Of a stretch of 64,000 nucleotides of DNA, positions 25,390 through 34,374 are shown piece by piece. A program made the translations under genes and the position numbers. Location: NCBI GenBank assembly GCA_016208685.1, contig JACQXM010000042.1, positions 1 through 64,000 of the forward strand. Direction: 5' to 3'. The first letter of the stretch is position 1; the number at the start of each line of letters is the position of its first letter. Source of the stretch: Planctomycetota bacterium (lineage in GTDB: Bacteria > Planctomycetota > Phycisphaerae > UBA1845). Below the pieces are notes generated by a model. The model was not told the DNA's origin. It was given only the letters and a program-made list of their open reading frames with translations, and did no database searches.

Positions 25390-26136
25390 TCAGGCGCCGC
25401 GGCGCAAAGCCACAGACCCGCCGGTGAGCACAAACAGAGCCATGACCACGATGCCCCATTCGGAAAGCGTGGGGATGCACATCGGTCCGGAGTTTTCCCC
25501 GGCGTTGTTGGTGAATTGTGCGACTCCCGTCGTCAGGGCGTAGTCGGCGGCATTGGTGGTGCTCATGGCGCTCGCCGTTCCGGTGAAGCGCAGTGCCTGT
25601 TTACTGATGCCGGAGGGGAGCGGGCCGGCGAACGGCGGGGCAAACTCGCCGTCTGCGTCGTTGTCTATCGCGCCGTCGGTCGGGCCGGTGTAGCCGGCCC
25701 CGCCCCAACTAAGTCGCCAGTAGATGATTGCGCCCGTGGCGTCCTCGAAGGTAAGGCTGCCGGCGGGCCAGTACGCGGCGGGGATGGTGCCGGTCGGATT
25801 GAAATCCGCCGTGACGTTCGCACACTCCTCGAAGCCCGGAGTCGCCACCAGCACCCGGTCGCCGAGCTGTCCGTTGGGGACGTTGGCGGCGAACGCGATG
25901 AGCACCACCGGGTTGTTGCCCGCGTCGTCGTAGGCCACGAGCCGCGCCGCGCCGCTCAGGAGATTCTGCCCCACCGCGCGCATGCGGAGCTGGATCGCCT
26001 GCTTGGATTCGTCACCGTTGACGGCGCCGATGACTTGCTCGATCTGCATCAAGTGGAAACTGGCCAGGCATGGGGTGGACGCCAATGCCGTCAGGCCGAA
26101 GACGTACGCGAACCGCAGGTGCTTCGTGGCTGTCAT
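25390..26136 (-). CDS. Exported protein with IPTL-CTERM sorting tail
   Basis: 248 residues from ATG 26136 (AGGAGGATCCTCC upstream). Signal peptide about 1-25 (FAYVFGLTALASTPCLA). The mature part resembles planctomycete secreted proteins of unknown function with a beta-rich core (ASFHLMQIEQVIGAVNGDES...). The C-terminus is IPTLSEWGIVVMALFVLTGGSVALRR: the IPTL-CTERM signal, one helix and a basic end, recognised by an exosortase-type transpeptidase. Probably anchored or released at the cell surface. No partner exosortase is in this window. Confidence 0.85.
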   Translation of the reverse strand: MTATKHLRFAYVFGLTALASTPCLASFHLMQIEQVIGAVNGDESKQAIQLRMRAVGQNLLSGAARLVAYDDAGNNPVVLIAFAANVPNGQLGDRVLVATPGFEECANVTADFNPTGTIPAAYWPAGSLTFEDATGAIIYWRLSWGGAGYTGPTDGAIDNDADGEFAPPFAGPLPSGISKQALRFTGTASAMSTTNAADYALTTGVAQFTNNAGENSGPMCIPTLSEWGIVVMALFVLTGGSVALRRGA

Positions 26137-26714
26137 GGAGGATCCTCCTATTCCTGAAACGGACAGATTGGGAAGGGCGCCGTAGCGCCCCGACGCGCAG
26201 CCAGTATAACGACCCGCGGGGCGATGTTCAACCCCGCGCCCGGAGCAGGGAGGCGCGGCGGGCGCATCGGTCCCGTTGTGACACGAGCCTGATGTCCCCG
26301 CGCGGCACGCAGAGGCAGAGACTCCTGAACCTTGTTGAGATTCCTGGTTCTCGGCGTAGTCACCGGGGGAATCTGCCGTTTTGCCGGGTTTCTCTGCCCG
26401 GCGATTTGCTGTTCCACCCAGGAGTGTTCCGACGGGTGTATAGCACGGGGTTCTTGGGAATCGGGTTTCGAGAGACTTCCTGCTGGAGTAGGTGAGTCTC
26501 ATTCCCTTTGGCGATGGCGCTACGTTCCAATAGTTTATATTCATTGGATTGACGATTCCCACCCGAAGGTGATGGTGCGAAACGGCGGCTCGCGGACGCC
26601 GCGGTTTTGCCCCTTGCGGAACACGGCGCGGATGTTAGCATAATGTTCGGATACCGTACGGTTACGGACGTCCGCCATGTACGGGCACATCGCCCAGACT
26701 AAGGAGAAACGGTT
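26137..26714. other. 578-bp intergenic region with promoter for the DUF1579 gene
   Basis: No credible gene. A mildly AT-rich patch at 26500-26580 and a candidate promoter TTGCGG (26614-26619) with CATAAT-like sequence (26639-26644) precede the plus-strand gene. The rest is the leader of the IPTL-CTERM gene on the other strand. Confidence 0.35.
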
Positions 26715-27452
26715 ATGAAACTGCGTAGCTTCTGTGCAGCGGCCGCCCTGGCCGCAGGATTGGCGTTGGCGGGTGCACAAGCTCTCGCCCAGCAGGACAA
26801 GCCCAAGACCGACAAACCGGCGGAGAAGGCCGCGGGCGAGAAGGCGCCCGCCAAGCCGGCCGAGAAAGCGACCGATCCGCACGCCGGGCACAAGCATGGG
26901 ACCGAAGGCGACGCCCATGCCGACCACAAGCATGCCGAAGGGGGCATGCCGCCGGGCATGGAGGAAGCGATGAAGCGCATGGCGCCCGGGGAGAGCCACG
27001 CCATTTTCAAGCAGTTCGAGGGCAAGTGGAAGACGGTCAGCAAGTTCTGGATGGAGCCCACCAGCCAGCCGGAGGTCAGCGAAGGAACCGCGGAACGCAA
27101 GCTCATGTGGGAAGGCCGCTTCGTGCAATCCAACTACAAGGGCATGATGGGCGACCAGCCGTTCGAGGGCCTTGAAACCCTGGGCTACGACAACATGAAG
27201 AAGAAGTACGTCAGCACCTGGATGGACTCCACCTGCTGTAGCATCATGCTCAGCTACGGGACGTACGACCCCTCGAGCAAGTCCTTCACCTTCAGCGGTG
27301 AGTATGACAACCCCATGACGGGCCAGACGGTCAAGAGCCGCAATGTGATCAAGCTGACCAGCCCCGATTCGCATTCCTTCGAGATGTACGACACGCCTCC
27401 GGGCGGCAAGGAGTACAAGAGCCTGGAAGTCACGTACACGCGGGCCAAGTAA
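26715..27452 (+). CDS. Exported DUF1579-like protein
   Basis: 245 residues, AAGGAGAAACGGTT before ATG. Signal peptide about 1-25 (cleavage after AQALA). Then a Lys/Ala/Pro linker (26-55), a His-rich segment (DPHAGHKHGTEGDAHADHKHAEGG, 55-78) that could bind metal, and a DUF1579 domain (FKQFEGKWKTVSKFWMEP...ERKLMWEGRFVQSNYKG...GLETLGYDNMKKKYVSTWMDS...). DUF1579 proteins are lipocalin-like beta-barrels of unknown role. A strong terminator follows at 27541. Confidence 0.85.
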   Translation: MKLRSFCAAAALAAGLALAGAQALAQQDKPKTDKPAEKAAGEKAPAKPAEKATDPHAGHKHGTEGDAHADHKHAEGGMPPGMEEAMKRMAPGESHAIFKQFEGKWKTVSKFWMEPTSQPEVSEGTAERKLMWEGRFVQSNYKGMMGDQPFEGLETLGYDNMKKKYVSTWMDSTCCSIMLSYGTYDPSSKSFTFSGEYDNPMTGQTVKSRNVIKLTSPDSHSFEMYDTPPGGKEYKSLEVTYTRAK

Positions 27453-27540
27453 GCTGACGTACAGGCGTCACCGCCGCCGCGGCGGGCGCGACAACGGCCC
27501 CCGCCGGCGGCGCCCCGCGCGGGTAACGGCCACGTTGCAC

Positions 27541-27577
27541 GGCCTCGGTCGAGCTGCTCGATCGAGGCCGTTTCATT
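27541..27577 (+). terminator. Rho-independent terminator
   Basis: A 13-bp stem (GGCCTCGGTCGAG with CTCGATCGAGGCC, one G-U pair) and a CTG loop at 27541-27569, followed by GTTTCATT. It ends the DUF1579 transcript, 88 bp after its stop. Confidence 0.85.
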
Positions 27578-27680
27578 GTCTCGCGCAGCACCGGGCGCCG
27601 CCGGCGATCCGGCCCGGGGCGGCGCTTGCCGGGTGACCGCTGGGGTCCTAGGCTACCACGTCGAACCCTGCGGTTCGCCT

Positions 27681-29660
27681 ATGACTACACTTCTGCCATC
27701 CCCCCCACACCAGAGCGCCAGTCCGCCGCTACACGCGGGCGAGACCGGTGCGACGGCCCCCAGCGCCGCGGCCACGGTGCTGTGCCTGATGTTGTTTTCC
27801 GCGCTGGTTTCCCTCTGGGGACTTTCGTCCGGCCCGCCGCTGAGCGACCACGAGGCGATCATCGCCCAGGGGGCACGGCAGATGCGCGAGGGCGGCGACT
27901 GGCTGATTCCGCGGGTGGGACATGAGGAGTTTGTGCGCAAGCCGCCGCTGGCGTTCTGGCTGGCGGCGGTCGCCTCCCTCGTCACTGAGCCGCCCGCGGC
28001 CGAGCCCCCGGTCAGCCCGGCCTCCGCGCGCCTGCCCGCCGCCCTCGCCGCCATCGTGACCACGGCGCTGGTGTACGTTGCCGGTCGCTGCATGTTCGGG
28101 CATCGCTCGGGCGCCGTCGGCGGGGCCGTGTGGGCGTCCTGCGTGGGAGCGCTTTTTTTCTCGCACAACGCCCAGGTGGAGATGGTGCTGACGTGTCTGA
28201 TGACCGCGGCCGTTGTGTCGTTCTGGATGGCGACGCAGCGCGGCGGCATCTCCACCGGGTGGCTGCTGTTGTCTTATGCCGCTTTCGCCCTCGCCATGCT
28301 GGCCAAGGCGCCGCTGCCGCTGGCGCTGGTGGGGCTGCCACTGGCCGTCTGGTGGCTGGGGGTCGAACCGCTCCTGGATTTCCTCGCCGGGCGGGCCGGC
28401 CTTGCGGAGCTTCGTGCGCCGAGCCCCGGCGCCCCGGACCAGTCGCCGACGGCGGCGGCGGGCGGGCAAGGCACGGTGCTGACGGAGTTCCCGCCGGCGA
28501 CGCTGCGTTCCGCGGTTTTGGAACGGTTTCGCGGGCTTAGGCGCCTGCGCCCGCTTCTCGGCGTCGGCATCGTTCTGCTGATCTTTCTCCCCTGGCCGGT
28601 GTACGTGTACCTGAAGGTGCACAACGTCGTGGACCTGTGGGAGATTGAGTTCCTCGACCGTTACACTGGGGACCTTTCCGGCAAGGACCGGCCCTTCTGG
28701 TACTACGTGCCGTTGGCGTTCGGCATGGTATTCCCGTTCACGCTGTCCTTGCCCGAGGCGCTGGCGTCCGGATTTCTTTCGGGGTATCGCGCGCAGCGCC
28801 GGGCACTGCTGTTCGTGCTCACGGTGGTCGTGGTTCAGACCGGCTTCCTGAGCACGTCGGCGTTCAAGCGGCCGCATTACCTGATCGGCACCGTGCCCAT
28901 GTTGGCGCTGCTGCTGGGGCCGACCCTGGAGCGGCTGTTTTTTGCCGCCCGACTGCCCTCGCGACGGAGGCGCGGCGCGGCGATGGCGGCCATCGTCGCG
29001 GTCGTGTTGACGGGACTGTATTTCGGCCACCGGCACGTGGTTCGTGAGTACCCCACCGCGGTCTGGTCCTTCGACGTGGGCGCGGGGATCCTGCTCGCCG
29101 GAGTGCTGGTCGCCGGGGCGGCGTTCTTCCGCGGGGCGCGTGACGCGAGCTTCGTCGGCGTGGTCGCCATGTCGGCGTTGTGCTTTGCCTGGACCTGGGA
29201 CACGGTGGGACTGGGCGGGGCGATGGACTCGCGGGCCTTCGAGATGATGAAGGAAGTGAAGCATCGCGCGCTGGGGCCGGAGGACCGTTTCACCTGGGTG
29301 ATCGGCCGACCGGACAGTCGCCTGATGTACTACATGGGCCTCAACATCGATCAGCTCTTCAGCGCCCTGGAGCTTGCCGACCGCCGCGAAGGGCGACAAT
29401 CCGTACCTCCGGAATTGGAGGCGGAGGCGATGGCGCGGCTGCGCACCCGCCTGCAAAGCGATCGCAAGGAGTACTTCATCATCAAGGGGCGCTATTGGGA
29501 TCGCCTCAAGGACGGGCTGGGCGTGCCGGTGCAGATGGTGTTCCGAGTGGCGGGCGAGTTCGGCGACCCCAAGGACGACTGGGTGGTGATCACCAACGGC
29601 TGGAACACGCAGCCCGGCACGGCCCCGCCGCGCGACGCTGAGGGGGCCGCCCCGCCGTAG
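27681..29660 (+). CDS. GT39/ArnT-like membrane glycosyltransferase
   Basis: 659 residues from ATG 27681. About ten to twelve hydrophobic helices. The first loop has the acidic motif SDHEAIIAQGARQM and a following WLIPR...EFVRKPPLAFWL segment, the pattern of PMT_2/ArnT-type enzymes that take a sugar from a polyprenyl phosphate. A soluble C-terminal domain (from about 500) follows. Acceptor (lipid A, protein, or other) cannot be told. The next gene arsR1 begins 66 bases later under its own promoter, so they are separate units. Confidence 0.85.
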   Translation: MTTLLPSPPHQSASPPLHAGETGATAPSAAATVLCLMLFSALVSLWGLSSGPPLSDHEAIIAQGARQMREGGDWLIPRVGHEEFVRKPPLAFWLAAVASLVTEPPAAEPPVSPASARLPAALAAIVTTALVYVAGRCMFGHRSGAVGGAVWASCVGALFFSHNAQVEMVLTCLMTAAVVSFWMATQRGGISTGWLLLSYAAFALAMLAKAPLPLALVGLPLAVWWLGVEPLLDFLAGRAGLAELRAPSPGAPDQSPTAAAGGQGTVLTEFPPATLRSAVLERFRGLRRLRPLLGVGIVLLIFLPWPVYVYLKVHNVVDLWEIEFLDRYTGDLSGKDRPFWYYVPLAFGMVFPFTLSLPEALASGFLSGYRAQRRALLFVLTVVVVQTGFLSTSAFKRPHYLIGTVPMLALLLGPTLERLFFAARLPSRRRRGAAMAAIVAVVLTGLYFGHRHVVREYPTAVWSFDVGAGILLAGVLVAGAAFFRGARDASFVGVVAMSALCFAWTWDTVGLGGAMDSRAFEMMKEVKHRALGPEDRFTWVIGRPDSRLMYYMGLNIDQLFSALELADRREGRQSVPPELEAEAMARLRTRLQSDRKEYFIIKGRYWDRLKDGLGVPVQMVFRVAGEFGDPKDDWVVITNGWNTQPGTAPPRDAEGAAPP

Positions 29661-29685
29661 GCAGGAAGCGCCCGCCGCCAGGCGC

Positions 29686-29728
29686 TTGACCGCTCCACGA
29701 ACGCATGGTATAATGGCCATAGAGCCAT
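29686..29728 (+). promoter_or_regulatory. arsR1 promoter with operator over the start codon
   Basis: TTGACC (29686-29691), 17 bp, consensus TATAAT (29709-29714). The inverted repeat ATGGC-N6-GCCAT (29713-29728) covers the -10 end, the predicted start site (about 29721) and most of the ATG at 29727. The leader is about 6 bases. Confidence 0.85.
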
Positions 29729-30056
29729 GAAAGCAAAGCCCCCACCGGATCGACGCCGCTACCAGGCGCGGGCGCGGATCGCCAAGGCCATGGCCCATCC
29801 CAGCCGGCTGCTCATGCTGGAGGCCATGGAGGCGGGGGAACGGTGCGTCTGCGAACTGACCGAACTGGTGGGGGCGGACCAGTCGACGGTCTCCAAGCAC
29901 CTGGCGGTGCTCAAGCAGGCGGGCCTGGTGGAAGATCGCAAGGAGGGCGTCATGGTCTTCTACCGCGTCAAGGTGTGCTGCCTGAAGGGATTCTGGGACT
30001 GCATCGAGGGCGTGCTGGCGGAGAATCTCAAGGCGCAGCGGGCGGCGCTGCGCTAA
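29727..30056 (+). CDS. arsR: ArsR-family repressor 1
   Basis: 109 residues, winged helix. The helix-turn-helix is VGADQSTVSKHLAVLKQAG and the wing is KEGVMVFYRV. The metalloid site is ERCVCEL with C40 and C42, the place of the CVCDL motif of plasmid ArsR, with extra cysteines in VCCLKGFWDC. Binding of As(III) should release the repressor from DNA. Two operators of the same form, ATGGC-N6-GCCAT, flank the gene (29713 and within 30090-30109), so it controls itself and the permease operon. Downstream genes are an arsenical efflux and transformation set. Confidence 0.9.
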   Translation: MKAKPPPDRRRYQARARIAKAMAHPSRLLMLEAMEAGERCVCELTELVGADQSTVSKHLAVLKQAGLVEDRKEGVMVFYRVKVCCLKGFWDCIEGVLAENLKAQRAALR

Positions 30057-30089
30057 GGCCGTCATGGGGCGGTTTTTTGTTTGTAACAT

Positions 30090-30109
30090 ATATGGCTACA
30101 TGGCCATAT
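30090..30109 (+). promoter_or_regulatory. Second ArsR1 operator before the permease
   Basis: Perfect inverted repeat ATATGGC-N6-GCCATAT (30090-30096, 30103-30109) in the gap between arsR1 and the permease gene. Core and spacer are identical in form to the arsR1 operator. It allows separate control of the permease operon. Confidence 0.8.
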
Positions 30110-30165
30110 TGGCATGATACATGCAGGAGGATACGGCGGGGTCCGTTGGACCCGGAGAATTCCCG

Positions 30166-31515
30166 ATGGCCGGTAAACAGTGGAGAATCTTCGCGGGGCT
30201 GTTCGGCATCTTCCTCGTGGCCTACTTCCTGCCCCTGGCCGACCCGGCGGTCTCGGCCGCCATCCTGGAAGCCTTCAAGCTGCTGCAATGGTACGCGCGG
30301 AACCACACGCTGGCCTGCGTGGTGCCGGCGCTGTTCATCGCTGGCGGCATTATCACCTTCCTGTCCCAGGCCTCGGTCATGCGCTACCTGGGCCCTAAGG
30401 CCAACCAGCCGGCGGCGTACGCCGTGGCCTCGGTGTCCGGAACCGTGCTCGCCGTCTGCTCCTGCAGTGTGCTGCCCATGTTCGCGGGCATCTGGAAAAT
30501 GGGTGCCGGGCTGGGGCCGGCGTCGGCGTTCCTCTACTCCGGCCCGGCGATCAACATCCTGGCCCTCTTCCTGACCGCCCGCGTTCTGGGTTTTGACATC
30601 GGGCTGTGGCGGGCGGTGGGGGCCGTGGCGTTCGCGTTCCTCGTGGGGTTGGGGATGGCGTTGCTGTTCCGCCGCGAGGAACGGGCACGGCAGGCCGTCG
30701 CCGCGGCTTCCGAAGCGCCCTCCGGGGAGCGCCGCGGATGGCAGAGCGGACTGCTCCTGGCCTGTATGATCGGCTTCCTGATCTTTTCCGACTGGTTCAA
30801 CCCCGGCGACGCCGTCGTTCAACGCGTGGACGGCACGGCGATCCGCGGCGTCGTGCTCCAGGAAATGCGCGACGAGGTGATGATCCAGGTGCAGGAGTCG
30901 AGCGGCGACATCCGCGCCGGCGACCGGCTCACGCTCCCCAAGGCACAGATCGTTGCCGTCGTCGAGGCGAAATCGTGGGTCATGGCGGTGTACCACGTCC
31001 GCTGGTGGCTGGCCGGCACTTGTGCCGCGCTGCTGGCCGTGTTGTGCCGCAAGTGGGTGGAGCGCGAGGAATTCGCGGCGTGGATGCACAACACCTGGAG
31101 CTTCACCAAGCTCCTGGTGCCGCTCCTCTTCGGCGGCGTGTTCGTGGTGGGCTTTCTATCGGCGCTGCTTCCCGATCGGCAGATCGGACAATGGGTGGGC
31201 GACAACGGGCTGCGCTCGAATTTCATCGCCTCGCTGGTGGGCGCGTTGTTCTACTTCGCGACGCTCACCGAGGTCCCCATCACCCAGGCGCTGATGGAAC
31301 ACGGGATGGCGGGCGGGCCGGCCCTGGCGCTGCTGCTCGCCGGTCCGGCGCTGTCGCTGCCCAACATGCTGGTGCTCACCAGGGTGATGGGCGCGAAGAA
31401 AACGCTGGCCTTCTGCGGCATCATCGTCGTGGTCGCCACGACGGTGGGAATGCTCTACGGAGCCGTCGGAACGGAGAGTGCCATCGCCTCGCTACACGCC
31501 GGAGTCTCACCATGA
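30166..31515 (+). CDS. ArsP/DUF318-type organoarsenical permease
   Basis: 449 residues from ATG 30166 with CCGGAG upstream; the frame opens at 30121 and either start may be used. Eight or more membrane helices in two halves. The signature VCSCSVLPMFAGIWKMGAGLGPASAFLYSGPAINIL and a second-half repeat EVPITQALMEHGMAGGPALALLLAGPALSLPN mark the PF03773 permease family. The cysteines in CSCS are typical. Members export trivalent organoarsenicals, or As(III). Between helices, a periplasmic-like domain (about 225-290) sits in the middle. First gene of the arsP-DUF2892-trx-arsF-arsG unit. Confidence 0.88.
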   Translation: MAGKQWRIFAGLFGIFLVAYFLPLADPAVSAAILEAFKLLQWYARNHTLACVVPALFIAGGIITFLSQASVMRYLGPKANQPAAYAVASVSGTVLAVCSCSVLPMFAGIWKMGAGLGPASAFLYSGPAINILALFLTARVLGFDIGLWRAVGAVAFAFLVGLGMALLFRREERARQAVAAASEAPSGERRGWQSGLLLACMIGFLIFSDWFNPGDAVVQRVDGTAIRGVVLQEMRDEVMIQVQESSGDIRAGDRLTLPKAQIVAVVEAKSWVMAVYHVRWWLAGTCAALLAVLCRKWVEREEFAAWMHNTWSFTKLLVPLLFGGVFVVGFLSALLPDRQIGQWVGDNGLRSNFIASLVGALFYFATLTEVPITQALMEHGMAGGPALALLLAGPALSLPNMLVLTRVMGAKKTLAFCGIIVVVATTVGMLYGAVGTESAIASLHAGVSP

Positions 31516-31739
31516 CCCTCGAACGTTGGATGCGCGTGATTGCCGGCACCTTCATCCTTCTCAGCCTGCTGCTGGCGACGTTCGCAAGCAAGCATTGGCT
31601 GTGGTTCACGGCGTTCGTCGGCCTGAACCTCTTTCAATCCGGCATCAGCGGATGGTGCTTCATGGAGACGCTCCTGCGCCGCTCCGGCGTAGGAGGTTGT
31701 CCGGCGAACGAAACCTCGGAGCAGGAATACGGAACATGA
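31512..31739 (+). CDS. DUF2892-like two-helix membrane protein
   Basis: 75 residues. ATGA overlap with the permease stop. Helices at about 8-24 and 28-48 (MRVIAGTFILLSLLLATF, WLWFTAFVGLNLFQSGISGWC) then a C-terminal tail with two cysteines (FMETLLRRSGVGGCPAN). DUF2892 proteins often pair with rhodanese or thioredoxin domains. Here it sits between a permease and a thioredoxin, in the same coupled operon. Function unknown. Confidence 0.82.
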   Translation: MTLERWMRVIAGTFILLSLLLATFASKHWLWFTAFVGLNLFQSGISGWCFMETLLRRSGVGGCPANETSEQEYGT

Positions 31740-32032
31740 AAATCGAAATCCTGGGGACCGGGTGTCCCAAGTGCAACCTGCTGGAAGCCACGACCAAGGC
31801 CGCGGCAGAGAAGCTGGGGGTGGCGTTTGAACTGAGCCACATACGCGACATCACCGCGATTGTAGGTCGCGGCGTCATGATGACTCCGGCACTGGCGGTA
31901 GACGGAAAGGTGATGTTGGCCGGCCGGGTGCCGAAGGAGGCGGAGGTGCTGGCCTTGCTACGCTCCCTGTCGCCCGCGGCGGGCGCCGCCGGGCCGACGC
32001 CCGGAAACCTCGAAGGGAGGGGTACGGCATGA
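31736..32032 (+). CDS. Small thioredoxin-like protein
   Basis: 98 residues, ATGA overlap. The fold begins MKIEILGTGCPKCNLLEATTKAAAEKLG, with redox pair C10-P-K-C13, and a cis-proline motif in MMTPALAVDGKV. This is the compact redox-disulfide group found next to arsenical permeases. It may reduce a disulfide in the arsenic-processing proteins or bind As. The C-terminal 15 residues look disordered. Confidence 0.9.
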   Translation: MKIEILGTGCPKCNLLEATTKAAAEKLGVAFELSHIRDITAIVGRGVMMTPALAVDGKVMLAGRVPKEAEVLALLRSLSPAAGAAGPTPGNLEGRGTA

Positions 32033-32481
32033 GAAAAGCTACGCGCGCGCTGCTGTTGTTGTTCGTCGCCGCCAGCGCGGTGTACCTGGTGATCGGAAAG
32101 GCCGGCAGCCGACCCACGGGCGGCGATGCCGCGGATGGGGAGTCGGGCGCCGCCGTCGTGGCCTATTACTTCCACGGCTCAGCGCGTTGCACCACCTGCC
32201 TGACGATGGAGCGATTCGCCAAGGAAGCCGTGGAGCAGGCATTCGCCGGGGACATCGCGGCAGGCCGGGTCCGGTGGCGCGCGATCAACTACGACGAACC
32301 CGACAACGGTCACTTCGTGCAGCAGTTCGAACTGGTCGCCAGCGCCCTGGTGATCGCCGCGCCCGGCGCGCCACCGGCCTGGCGCAAGCTGGAGCGCATC
32401 TGGGACCTCGTCGGAGATGAGGTCGCCTACAAGGACTACGTCGTCTCCGAGGTCGGCGCCGTGCTGCGAGGCGGCACGTGA
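32029..32481 (+). CDS. arsF: ArsF-like protein
   Basis: 150 residues, ATGA overlap. Signal anchor about 5-24, then AYYFHGSARCTTCLTMERFAKEAVEQAF with the cysteine pair C54-C57 typical of thioredoxin-like ArsF proteins. Annotated homologues have been linked to nitro-aromatic/organoarsenical processing (nitroreductase subunit), though evidence is limited. Likely membrane-bound and facing the periplasm. It overlaps arsG by GTGA, so both are made together. Confidence 0.83.
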   Translation: MRKATRALLLLFVAASAVYLVIGKAGSRPTGGDAADGESGAAVVAYYFHGSARCTTCLTMERFAKEAVEQAFAGDIAAGRVRWRAINYDEPDNGHFVQQFELVASALVIAAPGAPPAWRKLERIWDLVGDEVAYKDYVVSEVGAVLRGGT

Positions 32482-33170
32482 GCGGAGAGTGGCTCCTGGC
32501 GCTGGGTTCGGCGTTGTGGTTCGGCGTGCTGACGTCCATCAGCCCGTGCCCGCTGGCCTCCAACATTGCCGCCATCTCCTTCATCGCGCAACGGCTCGAT
32601 CGGCCACGTGCCGTGGTGGTAACAGGGATGCTCTACGCCCTGGGTCGCACGGCTGTGTACGTCGCGCTCGCCGCCCTGTTGGTGTCGAGCTTGCTCAGCG
32701 CGCCGGCCGTCTCGCACGCGCTTCAGCGTTACGTGAACAAGGCCATCGGGCCCCTGCTCATCCTCGTGGGCATGGTGCTGCTGGGGCTGCTGGAGTTTCA
32801 GACGCGCGGATCGGCGCTCGGAGCCCGGGTGGGCCGGCATGCGGAGCGCTGGGGCATCTGGGGTGGACTGCTGCTGGGCTTGGCGTTCGCCCTGGCATTC
32901 TGCCCGTCGTCGGCGGCGTTGTTCTTCGGAAGCCTGGTCCCGTTGTCGGTGAAGTGCGAATCGCGGCTGGCGCTGCCGTTGGTCTACGGCGTGGGTACGG
33001 CGCTGCCCGTGGTGCTGTTCGCACTGGCGGTCGCGGCGGGCGCCGGCGCTACCGGGCGTGCGTTCCGACGCGTGGCGCAGTTCGAACGTTGGGCGCGCAA
33101 CCTCACGGGCGTGGTGTTCATCCTCGTCGGCGTGTACTTTTCACTGGTGTACGTGTTCCGCATTCTCTGA
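32478..33170 (+). CDS. arsG: ArsG-like aromatic arsenical efflux protein
   Basis: 230 residues, GTG start overlapping the arsF stop. Six helices with the LysE/DsbD-like motif SISPCPLASNIAAISFI near the first helix and LAFCPSSAALFFGSL in the fourth (the two Pro/Cys motifs C25 and the later one of the DsbD/CcdA-like fold). Annotated as an aminobenzylarsenical-type efflux permease in its family. Last gene of the coupled operon; acr3 begins 130 bp later. Export of aromatic arsenicals is known for few members, so the substrate here is inferred. Confidence 0.83.
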   Translation: MSGEWLLALGSALWFGVLTSISPCPLASNIAAISFIAQRLDRPRAVVVTGMLYALGRTAVYVALAALLVSSLLSAPAVSHALQRYVNKAIGPLLILVGMVLLGLLEFQTRGSALGARVGRHAERWGIWGGLLLGLAFALAFCPSSAALFFGSLVPLSVKCESRLALPLVYGVGTALPVVLFALAVAAGAGATGRAFRRVAQFERWARNLTGVVFILVGVYFSLVYVFRIL

Positions 33171-33300
33171 CCCGGAACGCAAAGGGAGGTACACCTGCCC
33201 CCTGTGGCCGTGGGGTTTTCCGTACCTTGCGGCTGCGAGCACGGTGTCCGGCTACAGCCGTCCGAGCGCCCTCAGGGGCGCGGGCTCGAGATCATCAGGA

Positions 33301-34374
33301 ATGACTTCAGAAACAACCGCTGACCCGCGCCGGCTCAACGTGTTCGAGCGCTATCTGACGCTCTGGGTGGCGCTGTGCATGATCGTGGGCGTGGCGCTGG
33401 GCAAGTCCCTTCGCGATGCTGTCGACGCCCTGCGCCGCATGGAGTTCGGCGGCGGCAGTCAGATCAACATCCCCATCGCCATACTCATCTGGCTGATGAT
33501 TTACCCCATGATGCTGAAGGTGGATTTCGCATCCATTCTGGGCGTGGGTCGGCGACCCGCCGGGCTGCTGATCACCTGCGGCGTGAACTGGCTGGTGAAG
33601 CCCTTCAGCATGGCGCTGCTGGGCTGGCTGTTCTTCAAGTTGCTGTTCCGCCCCTGGATCGCGGCCGAGCTCGCGGATCAGTACGTGGCCGGGGTTATCA
33701 TCCTGGCGGCCGCCCCCTGCACCGCGATGGTCTTCGTTTGGAGCTACCTGACCCGCGGCGACCCGGCCTACACGCTGGTTCAGGTCTCGGTCAACGACCT
33801 GCTCATGCTGGTTCTGTTCGCGCCCATCGTGCAGGTGCTGGTGACCGGCGCATCGTCGCTGGCGGTGCCCTTCCTCGTACTGTTGTACGCCGTGGTCTGC
33901 TTCATTGTCGTGCCGCTGGGGGCGGGCGTGGCGACGCGCTGCGCCCTGGTCCGTTCCCGTGGCGCCGAGTGGTTCGAGCGCGCCTTTCTGCCGCGGTTTC
34001 ATCCTCTCGCGGTCCTGGCGCTGCTGGTCACACTGGTGCTGATCTTCGCGTTCCAGGCGGACAACATCACGGCGCGCTTCTTCCACGTGGTTCTCATTGC
34101 CGTGCCCATCCTGATCCAGGTGTATTTCAACTCCTCGTTGGTCTACGGGCTGATGAAGCTGCTGCGGGTTCCGCACGAGGTGGCCGCCCCCGGCGCGCTT
34201 ATCGGAGCCAGTAATTTCTTCGAACTCGCCGTGGCGACGGCGATCGCGCTGTACGGCCCGGAATCCGGGGCGGCCCTGGCTACCGTCGTCGGCGTGCTGG
34301 TTGAGGTGCCGGTGATGCTCAGCGTGTGTGCCGTCTGCAACCGCACGCGGCACTGGTTCACGCCGCCGGTTTGA
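33301..34374 (+). CDS. acr3: Arsenite efflux permease Acr3
   Basis: 357 residues from ATG 33301 (CAGGA upstream); the open frame begins earlier at 33058 in another gene and is not credible. Ten helices. Acr3 landmarks: LNVFERYLTLWVALCMIVGVALGK, NIPIAILIWLMIYPMMLKVDF, then APCTAMVFVWSYLTRGDPAYTLVQVSVNDL, which includes the essential cysteine in helix 4, and GASNFFELAVATAIALYG. Exports As(OH)3 using the proton gradient. Its end overlaps the convergent arsM by 17 bp. Probably expressed with the operon upstream, although the 130-bp gap may hold a promoter. Confidence 0.95.
   Translation: MTSETTADPRRLNVFERYLTLWVALCMIVGVALGKSLRDAVDALRRMEFGGGSQINIPIAILIWLMIYPMMLKVDFASILGVGRRPAGLLITCGVNWLVKPFSMALLGWLFFKLLFRPWIAAELADQYVAGVIILAAAPCTAMVFVWSYLTRGDPAYTLVQVSVNDLLMLVLFAPIVQVLVTGASSLAVPFLVLLYAVVCFIVVPLGAGVATRCALVRSRGAEWFERAFLPRFHPLAVLALLVTLVLIFAFQADNITARFFHVVLIAVPILIQVYFNSSLVYGLMKLLRVPHEVAAPGALIGASNFFELAVATAIALYGPESGAALATVVGVLVEVPVMLSVCAVCNRTRHWFTPPV

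Noticed and set aside
30057-30080. CCG...CGG followed by TTTTTT after arsR1 as a terminator
   Set aside because: Stem of only three or four pairs; too weak to call, although the T-run is real.
27729-30089. 786-residue minus-strand frame
   Set aside because: Antisense of the GT39 gene and arsR1; His/Arg/Gln-rich and without motifs.
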